Shown one piece after another: positions 37,198 through 46,936 of a stretch of 64,000 nucleotides of DNA (positions are counted from its first letter, which is position 1; the number at the start of each line of letters is the position of its first letter). Source of the stretch: Nitrospira_E sp052156535 (GTDB lineage Bacteria > Nitrospirota > Nitrospiria > Nitrospirales > UBA8639); the NCBI RefSeq assembly GCF_052156535.1, contig NZ_JBQKUP010000034.1, positions 186,001 to 250,000 of the forward strand. The letters are read 5' to 3'. Under the pieces are notes generated by a model. That model saw only the letters and a list, made by a program, of their open reading frames with translations. It searched no databases and was not told where the DNA came from. The translations under genes and the position numbers were made by a program.

Positions 37198-38703
37198 TCA
37201 TCGGTATGCGAGAAGTGACTGGCCGGGAAGGTCCTTGTGGGGCACGCCCGCTGCTGCACAGACCGTCGCACTCAGATCAACCAGATGTGGATTTCGGCCA
37301 TTGATCGCGTGATACGTTCCCGATCTTGGGACGATGATCGCGCCGGCGCCTGGTATGTGATTTCCCGACCGTCCTGACCCCGCACCTCCGCGCAAAACTG
37401 TGCCGTATATTGGGGAGGCCACGCCGCGCAGGTTCGTAGATTGTTCACTAGTCCATCGGATAACCAGGTCGGGAAGCCTGTCTAGTTTCTGCCCGGAAGG
37501 TAAATGGTCTCCGGGTCGTTCAATGCCCGCGATGCACTCTTTCCCGTTGATGTCGCTAAAGGTTCGGAGGCCCTCGACGATCTCATCGCAAAGCACTTTT
37601 GCTTCGGATTCGGTGACAATCCCATTCCGCTCACGCCCGCGGATGTTGAGCCGAACCAATCCAGGGCCGTCTGAAGGTAGCGAAAAGGCCCGTACCGCTT
37701 TCCAGTCTTTCCCGATCGTCCCCAGTCGAGCTGTGAGTTGGAGCGAAAGTGAATCCGGTAATGCATCTGCGACTTTAGAACGAAACGAGGTGGGTACAAT
37801 CGCACGCAGCTTCGTCAAAATGTCATTTCCTGATGACGTGCGGACCGGGGAGGGAGGGGTCAGAATCCGTTCCAACATCTCGGGGAGAAGATCGGACCGA
37901 CATGTCTCCGGACCCATTCCCTTAGCCCAGAACACGAGGAGATCTGCATTGTCTGGCAGAATTTTTATTATTCGACCGAGTGCTGCGTCGGCTGCCAGAT
38001 ATACGTCAATTAAGGAGCCCTCCAGCAGAGCGGTTCCTGTTGGTGATTGCCCGATGACGTCGACGGACGCTGGATCCCAAAGCTGATGACCCGCAAGGTG
38101 GATCGCAGCCATGTGCAACCAGAGGACATCGGGAGCCCTCTCTTCCATCAATCGTTCAACCCCGCTGGCTAGGCGGCTAGGCGCCTGAAGAAGAATTTTC
38201 CGCAGGTGGAGGAGGTGGTGCTGCGATGGTTGACCAAAGGTCTCCTCACCTCTAGGAGTCTTGCCAAGATTTTTTAAGAGTTCCTTGCCCAAGCTCGGTG
38301 GACGTGACCACTGAGCCAAGTGGACGCGTGAACGAAACTGACATCCACTCACCACGATACCGTTGGCCAGATCTTGCATGGGATGTTCGGGTGGATCGAT
38401 GGCAAGGACTCGTTTGCCTGCCCGGTCCAGGCGTCGGAACAGAGTCTCATCTGATAGGAGTTCGTGAGACAGTCGAAGCCTTTGCTCGGGAGCAGACCAG
38501 GTAAACAAGGAGTAAATTCCGTGCTCCGACAGATGCTGACCAGTATAGAGGGTGGCATACACCGCTCCATCAAGAAATGGGGTCTCGAGGCTGACGACCT
38601 CGCCTTCTCGTTGAAGAGCCGCGAGATGCGGCATTCGGTTGTCAGCGATTAACTGCTGGATGAGGGGCAGCGATGGGGCTTCCAAAGAGATGGCCGCAAT
38701 CAT
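37198..38703 (-). CDS. alkaline-phosphatase-superfamily (phosphodiesterase-like) protein
   Basis: 501 residues. The N-terminus (MIAAISLEAPSLPLIQQLIADNRMPHLAALQREG) matches type I phosphodiesterase/nucleotide pyrophosphatase-like proteins. YATLYTGQHLSEHGIYSL holds the usual Thr nucleophile region, and GSGRSGNHIPGAGAIIV resembles the C-terminal metal-site GSH-x-P segment. The metal Asp expected at the start of the domain is replaced (SLEAP), so catalytic activity is doubtful. The ATG at 38703 has GGGAG eight bases upstream. Relatives sit in polysaccharide loci as phosphoethanolamine- or phosphoglycerol-transferase-like proteins, but the role is inferred. Confidence 0.65.
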   Translation of the reverse strand: MIAAISLEAPSLPLIQQLIADNRMPHLAALQREGEVVSLETPFLDGAVYATLYTGQHLSEHGIYSLFTWSAPEQRLRLSHELLSDETLFRRLDRAGKRVLAIDPPEHPMQDLANGIVVSGCQFRSRVHLAQWSRPPSLGKELLKNLGKTPRGEETFGQPSQHHLLHLRKILLQAPSRLASGVERLMEERAPDVLWLHMAAIHLAGHQLWDPASVDVIGQSPTGTALLEGSLIDVYLAADAALGRIIKILPDNADLLVFWAKGMGPETCRSDLLPEMLERILTPPSPVRTSSGNDILTKLRAIVPTSFRSKVADALPDSLSLQLTARLGTIGKDWKAVRAFSLPSDGPGLVRLNIRGRERNGIVTESEAKVLCDEIVEGLRTFSDINGKECIAGIERPGDHLPSGQKLDRLPDLVIRWTSEQSTNLRGVASPIYGTVLRGGAGSGRSGNHIPGAGAIIVPRSGTYHAINGRNPHLVDLSATVCAAAGVPHKDLPGQSLLAYR

Positions 38704-40003
38704 GTTTTGCTCCCTATGACAGAGCAGATTAGATCGATGAAACCGAGGTCCTGGCACCTGTGGGTACTATCTCGAAAGAGAACAGGGGAGAGTATGTCCA
38801 GGGAATTCGGCGCCTCAAAAATCATTGATTGTTGGGAGATGACCTTTGTGGGATTTAGCCGCTTTTACTTTCCTTCAAATTTTGAAGATGCCAGGTTTGA
38901 AGCAGTAAAATCAATCTATGGTGTTATCGATTGACCCTCGCAATAGACCAATTGAATCCCGAGTATTCTCTGTACGGTTAACCTGGTTTGCCCGTGTGGC
39001 CAAAAAATCTAGGCCATGCTAAGAGGATCTTCAATGAACACTTGCCCAAGATTATTATATTAACGGTGTTGACGGCCATGTATTTGGAGTGTTATTTGCC
39101 TTTTTTCAGAAGCAAGTGTCAGTATAGCGGGGATAGAGCTAATGTATGATATTTAGCCAGACGAACATCTCCGAATTCCCCATTCCTTCAAAATAATGGT
39201 TTTGAGTTGTACTCTGGAAAATTCATCATTGCTATGTATGATTGACCCGTTGACACATTCATGCTTAATGACACCTAATCGAGTAGCTCAGTCAGCCCCG
39301 TTAGAGTAAGGGACCATAACCTAGCTTCCTCTTTCTAAGAATGATCGCTTGCTGCATGGATTATGATGAATCATTTATAAATTATCCGACTAGCCCTCGT
39401 TATTCCCCCCAAAAAAAATGCAAAAGATTATAGTTTTCATATGCCTTTCGGCTTCATTATAGGAGGAGAGAAAAAAGGCAAAAACCCTGACAACCATCTA
39501 AAACCCTATAGGGATCCAATAGAGATCAATCGTCTTACCCCACCGGCAGTTGCTCAAAAGCGGTCTCCCTTTAATAGTGGACGATGGCTTTGTAGGACAA
39601 AATTGTCCCAACTATCACCATCACCGTTTTCCCCACCGTCGCCAGAAAACAGCGTGTTTCACAGGAAGAGTTAACCGAGGAAATGAGGCCTCGCTTAAAG
39701 TTCTCAACCTTGGCTTAATGTGACCTACGCGTAATCTGAACGGCCTCTATCGTATGGGTTACGGTCCCCCCAGTGGTTCGTTTTTTTACATACAGTAATT
39801 CTTGATTCCGATTATGTTCCATACGGAACATTTCTTGCACCTATGGCTCTGGGAATTCTTGATGTCACAAGAATAGTTTTTTTTAACAATCGTCACGTAA
39901 CTTGATTGATATAAGTATTTACCCACTATATTTCGTTTTTACGAGCTTTTGAGAGTCAATTTTTCAATAACCATTTTTCTGATTATGGGGAGTAGACTGT
40001 TTC
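38704..40003. other. long AT-rich gene-poor region
   Basis: About 1.3 kb without a convincing gene. A 77-codon frame at 39441-39674 is open but Lys/Pro/Ser-rich and probably not coding. A promoter-like TTGATA (39906-39911) and TATATT (39927-39932) precede the next gene, with only 15 bases between them. A possible tRNA relic lies near 39281. The composition change marks the right border of the glycan locus. Confidence 0.5.
39281..39335 (+). pseudogene. possible degenerate tRNA (CAT anticodon)
   Basis: The D-arm text TAGCTCA...TTAGAG and the anticodon-like ACCATAACCT with CAT at 39315-39317 resemble an elongator tRNA-Met or tRNA-Ile2. The D loop is too long, the anticodon stem is imperfect, and no acceptor/T arm follows. 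Read only as a relic, if anything. Confidence 0.25.
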
Positions 40004-40732
40004 GTGAAGCTGGTTCACCCGATTCGTGCTGTTTTGCTCGATATTGACGGAACCCTCTATCACCAGCAGTCTCTACGGGGTCTGATGGCCTTTGAGTTAT
40101 CTGCCGTTCCGTTTGCATTAGGTTCTATTCGTAAGGCTCTGCGTGTCTGGCGAATTTTGAAATGTTTTCGGCAAGGACGTGAAGCGTTACGAACCCTGGA
40201 AGATCCGAATACCCCCTTGGTGAATTTGCAATATTCCCTTGTTGCCGAACGAGTCGGTTTGACCCCCAGTGAGGTGGAAATAGTGGTAAGGGAATGGATG
40301 TTCCGTCGCCCCTTGAAATATCTCAGGATTTGTCGGCGTCGTGCCATGAAAGAATTTTTTCAATTAGCGGCTGATAGGGGCCTGCGTACGGGAGTCTTTT
40401 CTGATTACCCTGTAAGAGAAAAATTGCAAAGGCTAGGGATTCATGCTCCTTTAACGGTGGAACTATGCGCCACGGATCCTGAAATTAACGCGTTTAAACC
40501 TAACCCCAAAGGGTTTCTCTATGCCTGTCACCTCTGGAATCTTGATCCCCCGGAGGTGTTGTATGTCGGTGATCGGTATGACGTCGATGCCTATGGTGCC
40601 AAAGCTGCAGGAATGCCTTACGTCATATTTTCCCGCAGAGCGTCTCGCGAGTTGGACGCGAGTGCAAAAACAGAATATCGTTCGATTACTAATTTTAGAG
40701 GTCTTTGCGATGTTATCCGCTCAACCATGTAA
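40004..40732 (+). CDS. HAD superfamily hydrolase
   Basis: 242 residues. Motif I is VLLDIDGTLYHQQ (Asp nucleophile in DIDGT), motif II FSDYP (about residue 137), motif III Lys in KPNPKGF (about 165), motif IV YVGDRYDVDAYGAKAAGMPYV (about 188). It is a phosphatase of the beta-phosphoglucomutase/phosphoglycolate-phosphatase-like group. A GTG start follows GGGGAG at 39987. Its last 23 bases overlap the start of the UbiA-type gene, so the two are coupled. In actinobacterial arabinan synthesis a phosphatase acts right after a UbiA-type phosphoribosyltransferase, and this pair could do the same (inference). Confidence 0.8.
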   Translation: MKLVHPIRAVLLDIDGTLYHQQSLRGLMAFELSAVPFALGSIRKALRVWRILKCFRQGREALRTLEDPNTPLVNLQYSLVAERVGLTPSEVEIVVREWMFRRPLKYLRICRRRAMKEFFQLAADRGLRTGVFSDYPVREKLQRLGIHAPLTVELCATDPEINAFKPNPKGFLYACHLWNLDPPEVLYVGDRYDVDAYGAKAAGMPYVIFSRRASRELDASAKTEYRSITNFRGLCDVIRSTM

Positions 40733-41699
40733 CTTTTTTCGGGTGCTCTGGCCTTATGTCCAGATCGCCAGGATCGACCATTGGTTTAAAAATGTCTTTA
40801 TGATTCTGGGCATTGTGCTGGCCCTGTTTTATGAGCTGGAACTCTTTGCCTGGAAAAGTATTTTCCCTTTGCTCCTGGCTATCGCCGCTACCTGTTTGAT
40901 TGCCTCAAGCAATTATGTAGTGAACGAAGTTCTCGATGCGCCTTATGACCGTCTCCATCCAGTGAAAAAGGATCGGCCCGTTCCTTCCGGGAAGGTCAAA
41001 ACCAGTTGGGCCTGGATGGAATGGTTCTTATTGGGGGCTTCTGGGGTCGTTCTTGCTTTTTCCCTCAATGCGTATTTTGGAACTACAGCCCTGTTATTTT
41101 TGGTGAGCGGCCTAATTTACAATATTCCCCCGATGCGGACCAAAGATCTACCTTATTTAGATGTGCTTACTGAATCATTGAATAATCCGATTCGGTTATT
41201 GCTCGGCTGGTTTGCGCTTGTAACTCATAGCATCCCTCCCCTTTCGCTTGTGTTGGCATACTGGATGGTTGGCGCATTTTTCATGGCCACCAAACGATTT
41301 GCCGAGTATCGGCGTATTGATGATCCGATACGTGCACGGGGCTATCGAAAGTCGTTCGGGTATTACACCGAAAATCGTCTATTGCTGAGTATGTTCTTTT
41401 ATGCGATGGCTTGTTCCTTTGTATCTGGAATATTTCTTGTCCGATATCATATGGAGTTGATACTTTTTGTCCCTATTGGGGCAGGATTTTTGACGTATTA
41501 TCTTAAGGTTGGCATGCTGAAGGATAGCCCTGTTCAAAATCCAGAAAAATTATACAAGGAAGGTGGGTTCGTTCTGTATGTTGGATTGAGCACTTTGCTC
41601 TTTCTCCTGCTTATGTTTTCTGAGATCCCGTTTTTGTATGAGTTATTTAATGTTAATCCGGCCATCATTCCACCTCTTTGGACTATTGGTGAAAAGTAA
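40710..41699 (+). CDS. UbiA prenyltransferase family, decaprenyl-phosphate phosphoribosyltransferase-like
   Basis: 329 residues, with about eight membrane helices. The first Asp-rich motif is NYVVNEVLDAPYDRLHP (about residue 66), in which N-x4-E/D and D-x3-D are the polyprenyl-phosphate/Mg sites of the UbiA fold. KKDRPVPSG follows as in DPPR synthases (Rv3806c-like). The second motif, RFAEYRRIDDP (about 195), is typical of that same group. It would join 5-phosphoribosyl pyrophosphate to a polyprenyl phosphate. The start is ATG 40710, behind AGAGGT, and overlaps the HAD gene. A longer open frame from 40521 is only an overlap artefact. Confidence 0.75.
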   Translation: MLSAQPCNFFRVLWPYVQIARIDHWFKNVFMILGIVLALFYELELFAWKSIFPLLLAIAATCLIASSNYVVNEVLDAPYDRLHPVKKDRPVPSGKVKTSWAWMEWFLLGASGVVLAFSLNAYFGTTALLFLVSGLIYNIPPMRTKDLPYLDVLTESLNNPIRLLLGWFALVTHSIPPLSLVLAYWMVGAFFMATKRFAEYRRIDDPIRARGYRKSFGYYTENRLLLSMFFYAMACSFVSGIFLVRYHMELILFVPIGAGFLTYYLKVGMLKDSPVQNPEKLYKEGGFVLYVGLSTLLFLLLMFSEIPFLYELFNVNPAIIPPLWTIGEK

Positions 41700-42256
41700 G
41701 TGCCGTCATCTGACCAGCCAAATGATTCCAGGGTACCCGAAGCTTAGGTTTGTGTGTGTATTCTCGTTAGGCGTTGGACAAGGCAACCACCAAACATTCC
41801 TTCAGTCTTATGCAGGATTTCCGAAGAAATAAACAAAATTTTGTGACCCGCGTGACCATGCCTTGCGTTGGGGGACCTTGAAGTCGTTAAAGCGTGAAAT
41901 GCCTCCCTGAGAAAAGTATGCTGGCATGCACGGGATGATATTTTCACTATGTGGAATCTTGCCGACCGCTGGGACGACTCTGCCCCCAATACCTGACGAA
42001 AATGTGAAGGGTTTTGGAATGTTGAGATTCAAGCATGAGGAAATTAGGACCTTAGAACATTAGGACTTTTCGGGATGGATCTCCGGCGTTGGGAAGCAGC
42101 CGGATTTCTGGTTATGAATGAGTGTGAGAGGAAAATAAATATGACGAGATTACAAAATGCGAAATTACGAACCCTATTTGAAGTAAAAATTGGAGGAAGG
42201 GCCCGTTTAGGAGCCGTTTGTTTTCCAGGGAACCTTACTGGAAATGGTTATGTCTA
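41700..42256. other. intergenic region
   Basis: About 560 bp with only short frames in either strand and no RNA signature I recognise. It may carry the promoter of the membrane glycosyltransferase. Confidence 0.4.
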
Positions 42257-43849
42257 ATGGGTGAGATGAGGCGGCAAGACATCTCCAGGGCTAGTTTCGG
42301 CTTCTTTATTCTTCAGATTGGGTTGCTGATTTGGGCTGGCTGGGTCAATCAGGATTGGATCAGTACCGATGGGATTTCCTATATCAGAATTGCCCAATAT
42401 TATGCATCCGGGCAGCTCGATTTAGCGGTTTCCGGTTATTGGGGGCCCATGTTGAGTTGGATCATGGTCCCGTTGCTTGGTTTTGTGGAAGAACCGTTAT
42501 CCGCGGCGCAGATGGCCATGGGACTATCGGCGATTGTGTACCTTGTGGGCTGTATGGCGATCTTCCGGATTTTGGGGATCGGGTTCTCCGCGGCCCTTGT
42601 GGCTCTCGGGATCGTTGCCTTTTTTAGTGTCCACTGGGCGGTTCAAGGGATCACTCCTGACCTTTTGATGAGTGGAATTCTTTGCCTAGCCATAAGCCGA
42701 ACTTTGCATCCTGATTGGTGCGGTAAGCCCTCCGTCCAATTTTCTGCCGGGCTATTATTCGGAGCTGCCTATTTAGCGAAAGCGCCTGGGTTGCCATTTG
42801 CATTTATTCTGATTGTGGCGGCAGGGGTGTTATGGACCGTTTGTCAGCAGACCAGCCCGATACGTGCTCTACGTAGCGCCGCGATTACCTTTCTCGGGTT
42901 AATGCTTATTGCCGGGCCTTGGATTTTGGTACTGTCCCTCAAATATGAAAGACCAACGTTTTCGACAAGTGCAGGAATTAGTCATGCCGTCATGGGGCCG
43001 CCTGGTGTTGGGCGGGGACATCCCACTTTTTCTGACTTTCTTATTCCGGAACAGGGCCGACTTTCGTCCTGGGAGGATCCAATCTCGAAAAAGTACTCAC
43101 ACTGGTCCCCGCTTGAAAGTACAGAAAATTTTCGTCATCAATTGCGCCTTGTTTACAATAATGTGAAAAAAACTATACGTCTGCTGAAGGACTTTGACTG
43201 GCTTGGTATCGGGCTGGTCTCGGTCATATTCGGATTCTTGTTTCATGCCCCATGGAGACAGAATATCCGGTCTGATCGCTGGCGATGGGCAGCAATATTC
43301 ATTGGGTGTCTTGTGGTGATCTATTTGCCGGGTTATGGAGGAGAAAGGCGATATTATTTTTCTGTCTACCCGTTTCTTCTTGGCGGGAGTTTAGGCTTTG
43401 TGGGGTATCTGGCCAAGAGTCGGTCCTGTCAGGAGAAAATTCTTCATATTATGGCATTGTCCCTTGTTTCCTTATCTTTTCTCTTTCTCCTCGCTAACCA
43501 ACCCTTCTTCCCGGAGAGACCCAGTTACCAGGCGGCGAAAATCCTGAAGGAAAAATTGAACGCCCTTCATATCAGTGGCCCAATTGCTTCGACAAGCGAG
43601 TTGGAAAATATTGATTCCTATACCGCCTTCCTGATGCAAGTGCCCTGGCATGGTAGGTCGAAAAGGTCTCAAACAGTCGAAGAGGTGGAATCGTCCCTTG
43701 CCAAAATCATCATCGTTGACCGAGGGACTTTGGCGGATGAAAATCTTCATAATGATACGAGTTTCACCAGCCTGGATGGAAACATGTTCGATTCCCTCCG
43801 GAGGGATTTCGATCCTGGAGTAAGAGTCTACATCAATACAAAAATATAA
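42257..43849 (+). CDS. GT-C membrane glycosyltransferase (GT39/ArnT-like)
   Basis: About 530 residues and roughly 11-12 membrane helices. An early extracytoplasmic acidic loop, WISTDGISYIRIAQYYASGQLDL (about residue 25), matches the catalytic DE/D-x-Y loop of polyprenyl-phosphate-sugar-dependent GT-C enzymes. A soluble C-terminal part of about 120 residues follows. The start (ATG 42257) is chosen over an upstream in-frame ATG at 42218, without a clear ribosome site for either. It follows the UbiA/HAD pair, so the polyprenyl-linked pentose made there may be its donor. Confidence 0.7.
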   Translation: MGEMRRQDISRASFGFFILQIGLLIWAGWVNQDWISTDGISYIRIAQYYASGQLDLAVSGYWGPMLSWIMVPLLGFVEEPLSAAQMAMGLSAIVYLVGCMAIFRILGIGFSAALVALGIVAFFSVHWAVQGITPDLLMSGILCLAISRTLHPDWCGKPSVQFSAGLLFGAAYLAKAPGLPFAFILIVAAGVLWTVCQQTSPIRALRSAAITFLGLMLIAGPWILVLSLKYERPTFSTSAGISHAVMGPPGVGRGHPTFSDFLIPEQGRLSSWEDPISKKYSHWSPLESTENFRHQLRLVYNNVKKTIRLLKDFDWLGIGLVSVIFGFLFHAPWRQNIRSDRWRWAAIFIGCLVVIYLPGYGGERRYYFSVYPFLLGGSLGFVGYLAKSRSCQEKILHIMALSLVSLSFLFLLANQPFFPERPSYQAAKILKEKLNALHISGPIASTSELENIDSYTAFLMQVPWHGRSKRSQTVEEVESSLAKIIIVDRGTLADENLHNDTSFTSLDGNMFDSLRRDFDPGVRVYINTKI

Positions 43850-44019
43850 TTTTGCCAATTGACCAGTTGAGGTTTTGCGGCTCGTTTAGCAATGTTGGCG
43901 TTTCAGGATCTTCGGAAAATGGGACAACCACCATTGGTCCTTCCAATGAGAGAGCGAGTTTTTCTGCTAATTTTTTGGAATTCTGCATCCCATCTTCATG
44001 TGTAGATCGAGGAGCCTGA

Positions 44020-44976
44020 TTAGTCTTGTGACTCTAATCTGGATGGTGGGTACATAATGACGGACAGGGCGTTGTGATCGCTAAGGATGCCTTTGAATGG
44101 AAGGGATTGTGAGTGGTCTGTGCGGATCCCTCTGACGGCAATCAAATCCGGCCCGCTTTGGTGCACAAGGGTTAGCGCATTCGACTTAAGAAATTCTTTC
44201 AAAATTTCTGCATCGCGTTCCTCTTGGTCTGGTCGAAGATTCGCATCCATACCGACTAGCAACGGTGCATCAGGAGAAATGAAATGCCTAATGCCTGCAG
44301 AAAGCTGTCTAAACTGTAGAGCTCTGGCCTTAATGCTGGCTTCTCCACGACCGGCGTCCATATGACTATTCAGTACCCAAAATGTTGGGAATTGAACAAG
44401 CTGAAAACCCTTCGAAAAGAAATCATCGGCTTTATTCAGGTCGGTATTCCAACCTGCAAAGGCCTCATAGGGTTCTGAATGGACAGACTGAGGTTGTTCA
44501 CGAGCGAGCATCAGGAGTCCGGGGCTCAAACATATGTGGCATATGGCTCGAAGAGGCCACCAGTCACCACCACCGCCTTCGGTGAACAATGGGTGATTTG
44601 ACCAGGAATGTTTGGTGTATTGGGCGAGTTGTGCCGGCCGGACAAAGGCTTCTTGAAACAGTACAAGATCGAACTTGGAGGCTAGATCCCCAATGCATGC
44701 GATCTCTTCTTCGGTATGGGCCTCACTCGAGAAGAATGAGTCGGAAAGAAGGCGGTCATGAATATTAAATACCAAGACCGGAAGACCATGGCTCCCAGTG
44801 GAATCAGGAAGATCGACTTCGGAGAGGCCCGCTTGCTGTTGCCAATTCAGGCGACACGGTTCGGTCAATGTAGGTTTCGTTTCAAACTTTCCTAGGCACG
44901 CACTCACCATGGTGAGTGCCATTAGGGACAACACAACCAAACCACCCTCCAACCAGCTTGCTTTGAATACGGGCAT
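44020..44976 (-). CDS. endonuclease/exonuclease/phosphatase-fold lipoprotein
   Basis: 318 residues. A signal helix ends in the lipobox LTMVSAC, so the protein is a lipoprotein. The DNase-I-like fold is seen in LVFNIHD, LVLFQEAF (catalytic Glu), NSHMDAGRG, GMDANLRP and the C-terminal LSDHNALSV (SDH motif). Such proteins are phosphodiesterases (nucleases, sphingomyelinases or phosphatases). The start is ATG 44976 with GGGGAGG six bases before it; an upstream ATG at 44994 lacks one. A double Cys pair (CHIC) is near residue 150. Substrate unknown. Confidence 0.8.
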   Translation of the reverse strand: MPVFKASWLEGGLVVLSLMALTMVSACLGKFETKPTLTEPCRLNWQQQAGLSEVDLPDSTGSHGLPVLVFNIHDRLLSDSFFSSEAHTEEEIACIGDLASKFDLVLFQEAFVRPAQLAQYTKHSWSNHPLFTEGGGGDWWPLRAICHICLSPGLLMLAREQPQSVHSEPYEAFAGWNTDLNKADDFFSKGFQLVQFPTFWVLNSHMDAGRGEASIKARALQFRQLSAGIRHFISPDAPLLVGMDANLRPDQEERDAEILKEFLKSNALTLVHQSGPDLIAVRGIRTDHSQSLPFKGILSDHNALSVIMYPPSRLESQD

Positions 44977-45712
44977 CGGCAGCCTCCCCTTCATTCAAAT
45001 GGCAGTCTTCAGTTCCCCTACCTTTGGGATTCGAATCTCGCCACATAAATGTATTTGCTATGCATCCCATATGCTCTCGTGGAGGTTTGTGCGAGGACTC
45101 ATACTTTTGGCTCTCAATAGAGAAGAAGGTTTCTGCACTCCTTACTTCGCTTAATCGACCACCTTGCTCCTGCGATGAAACCATAAAATAATAGCGGAAC
45201 CAGGATTGATGTTCACGTTCGGTTCGCCTTATCGTTTATAGGGAAAAATGTTTAACCTATGGCGAATGGCCTCTAGCCGGCTTCCATTTTTGTGTTTCCT
45301 TTGATGATGATCCAAGGCGACTAGGAGGTATATTTCTTTTTTTTGAGCTTTGTCATCGACGGGCATTTTTTAACGATTACTTAAGAGATTATTGCTCGGA
45401 CATTGAGCGGAACTCCTGCTTTTTTTGAAAATTGGGAACTAAAACCTAATGATTCCTATGTTGTCCTAATAGGCTAGATGAACCTGGGAACCTGTTCCAA
45501 GGGGAATTGGTACTGCAGTTTAAAAAAAATCATCACTGGCTCGACCCCCGTCCGCCTGTAATAATACGACTAGAAAAGGTGATTTTGGCGGAATTGGGTA
45601 GTTGGGTAAGATCTTACCACTATTGAGGAGAATGGATTCAGGGGTGATAAGGGAAAGGAGTGATTACGTTTGGCTTCTGATTCGCGCTGCACGTTCCATG
45701 AGGTGCCTCGCG
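44977..45712. other. long intergenic region
   Basis: About 735 bp. Only weak, short frames are present. A long open plus-strand frame at 45602-45928 is a shadow of the minus-strand gene that follows. No RNA or repeat is evident. Confidence 0.45.
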
Positions 45713-46726
45713 CTAGGGCGTAATGATGACGTCGACAAAGGCAGGTTGACTGTCGGCACCTTGAATGTCCGTGACTCTGAGCGTGAAGCGGAAGAGGCGT
45801 TCTTCGACTACAAACGGGGCCAAAAATTTGGCTTGTGCGGAATACGGATCAAGCAGAGGGACTTTACTTCCTCGTACTTGTTCCCAGTGGTACTGGAGGG
45901 AGCCACCGTCTGGATCATAACTCCGTAAGCCATTCAAGGTGACTCGTGTTCCCGAAAGGACCGTTTGCGTTTTGCCGGGATCCGAAAGCGGTGGCTGGTT
46001 CGGTTCATCGTTAACCTCAACCAGAATACCGAGGGTGGCCTCTTGATGGCGGTTTTTTACGGTGAGCGCGGTTTCTCCATTCCCCACCAGCCGAACCACC
46101 CCATTTGGGTTGACCGAAATGATTTTTTCGTTAGCAGACTGATAGGTGGTTCCTGTGCTTTGTGCCCGAAGGGAACGGGAGATTCCATCTGAGAATCGCC
46201 CAATCACTGGTAATTCAAACGTTTTTCCGAGAAAGTCCACTTGGTCATATACACGAGTTCCGCTGGCTCGTCCCAATTTCATGGGCTTGTCCGTTTGAAA
46301 GTCAATTTCCAGGAGTTCAGCGTCCGGCTCGATTTGAATTAGGATTTCATCGAAGATGGCTAAGGATTCATGTTGGGATTGTCTTCCACCCTGTTCAGCC
46401 ACAGCCAGAAGCCGATAGGTGCCCATCATCTCTTTGGGTATCAGGATCTTTCCGCCAAAGGGAGGATTATTTTTTGCCGTGGCGACAAGGGCTAATTTTT
46501 CTTCGACAAATTCTCGCAGCATATCGTCAAATTCACCATACCAGTAGTAGTTCACCTTGGTGACTCCGGGGAGACCCTCTAAATCCAAGGCGACCGAAAT
46601 ATGATCACCTGACTGGTGAACTGTGGATTCTTTCGGTTCAAGTATGGAAAAGGGCCAGGACGTTTGATATCCAAGCAGAAGGGTGAGAACGGTTACGAAG
46701 ACTATCGTCATCAGAGCGCGAAACAT
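45713..46726 (-). CDS. exported protein with Ig-like/PKD-like domains
   Basis: 337 residues. The N-terminal helix (ALMTIVFVTVLTLLLGY) is a signal or anchor. Four beta domains follow: a variable first, a BID-type middle (VIGRFSDGISRSL, VSVNPNGVVRLVGNGETALTV), and a C-terminal PKD/dystroglycan-like unit with VTLNGLRSYDPDGGSLQYHWEQ (about residue 255) ending in FRFTLRVTD. These domains usually mediate surface binding. No catalytic motif is seen. A GAGGT ribosome site precedes ATG 46726. Stands alone on the minus strand. Confidence 0.75.
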   Translation of the reverse strand: MFRALMTIVFVTVLTLLLGYQTSWPFSILEPKESTVHQSGDHISVALDLEGLPGVTKVNYYWYGEFDDMLREFVEEKLALVATAKNNPPFGGKILIPKEMMGTYRLLAVAEQGGRQSQHESLAIFDEILIQIEPDAELLEIDFQTDKPMKLGRASGTRVYDQVDFLGKTFELPVIGRFSDGISRSLRAQSTGTTYQSANEKIISVNPNGVVRLVGNGETALTVKNRHQEATLGILVEVNDEPNQPPLSDPGKTQTVLSGTRVTLNGLRSYDPDGGSLQYHWEQVRGSKVPLLDPYSAQAKFLAPFVVEERLFRFTLRVTDIQGADSQPAFVDVIITP

Positions 46727-46936
46727 GTTCGTACCTCACAGGGCGTCAACAGCCATTAGTCTTATCATACATCACCCTTTCAAGTGGGTGCATCCCTCAT
46801 GATAAGATAATGACGAGTTCTTGGCTTGTGAAATGTGGGAGAGTGAGAAAGGGAAGCCCTGGAGGGGTAAATTTAAAAAAGGCCTGAGTGAATGGCCGGA
46901 CACCTTAAGTGTTCATTCCCGGGATCAATGGTGTAT

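Noticed and set aside
39441..39674. 77-codon frame in the AT-rich spacer
   Set aside because: Low-complexity Lys/Pro/Ser text and no ribosome site.
42075..42256. 60-codon frame before the GT-C gene
   Set aside because: No ribosome site, and it overlaps the start of the real gene in another frame.
45602..45928. Open plus-strand frame of 108 codons
   Set aside because: It lies opposite the well-supported Ig/PKD-like gene and has no ribosome site or domain.
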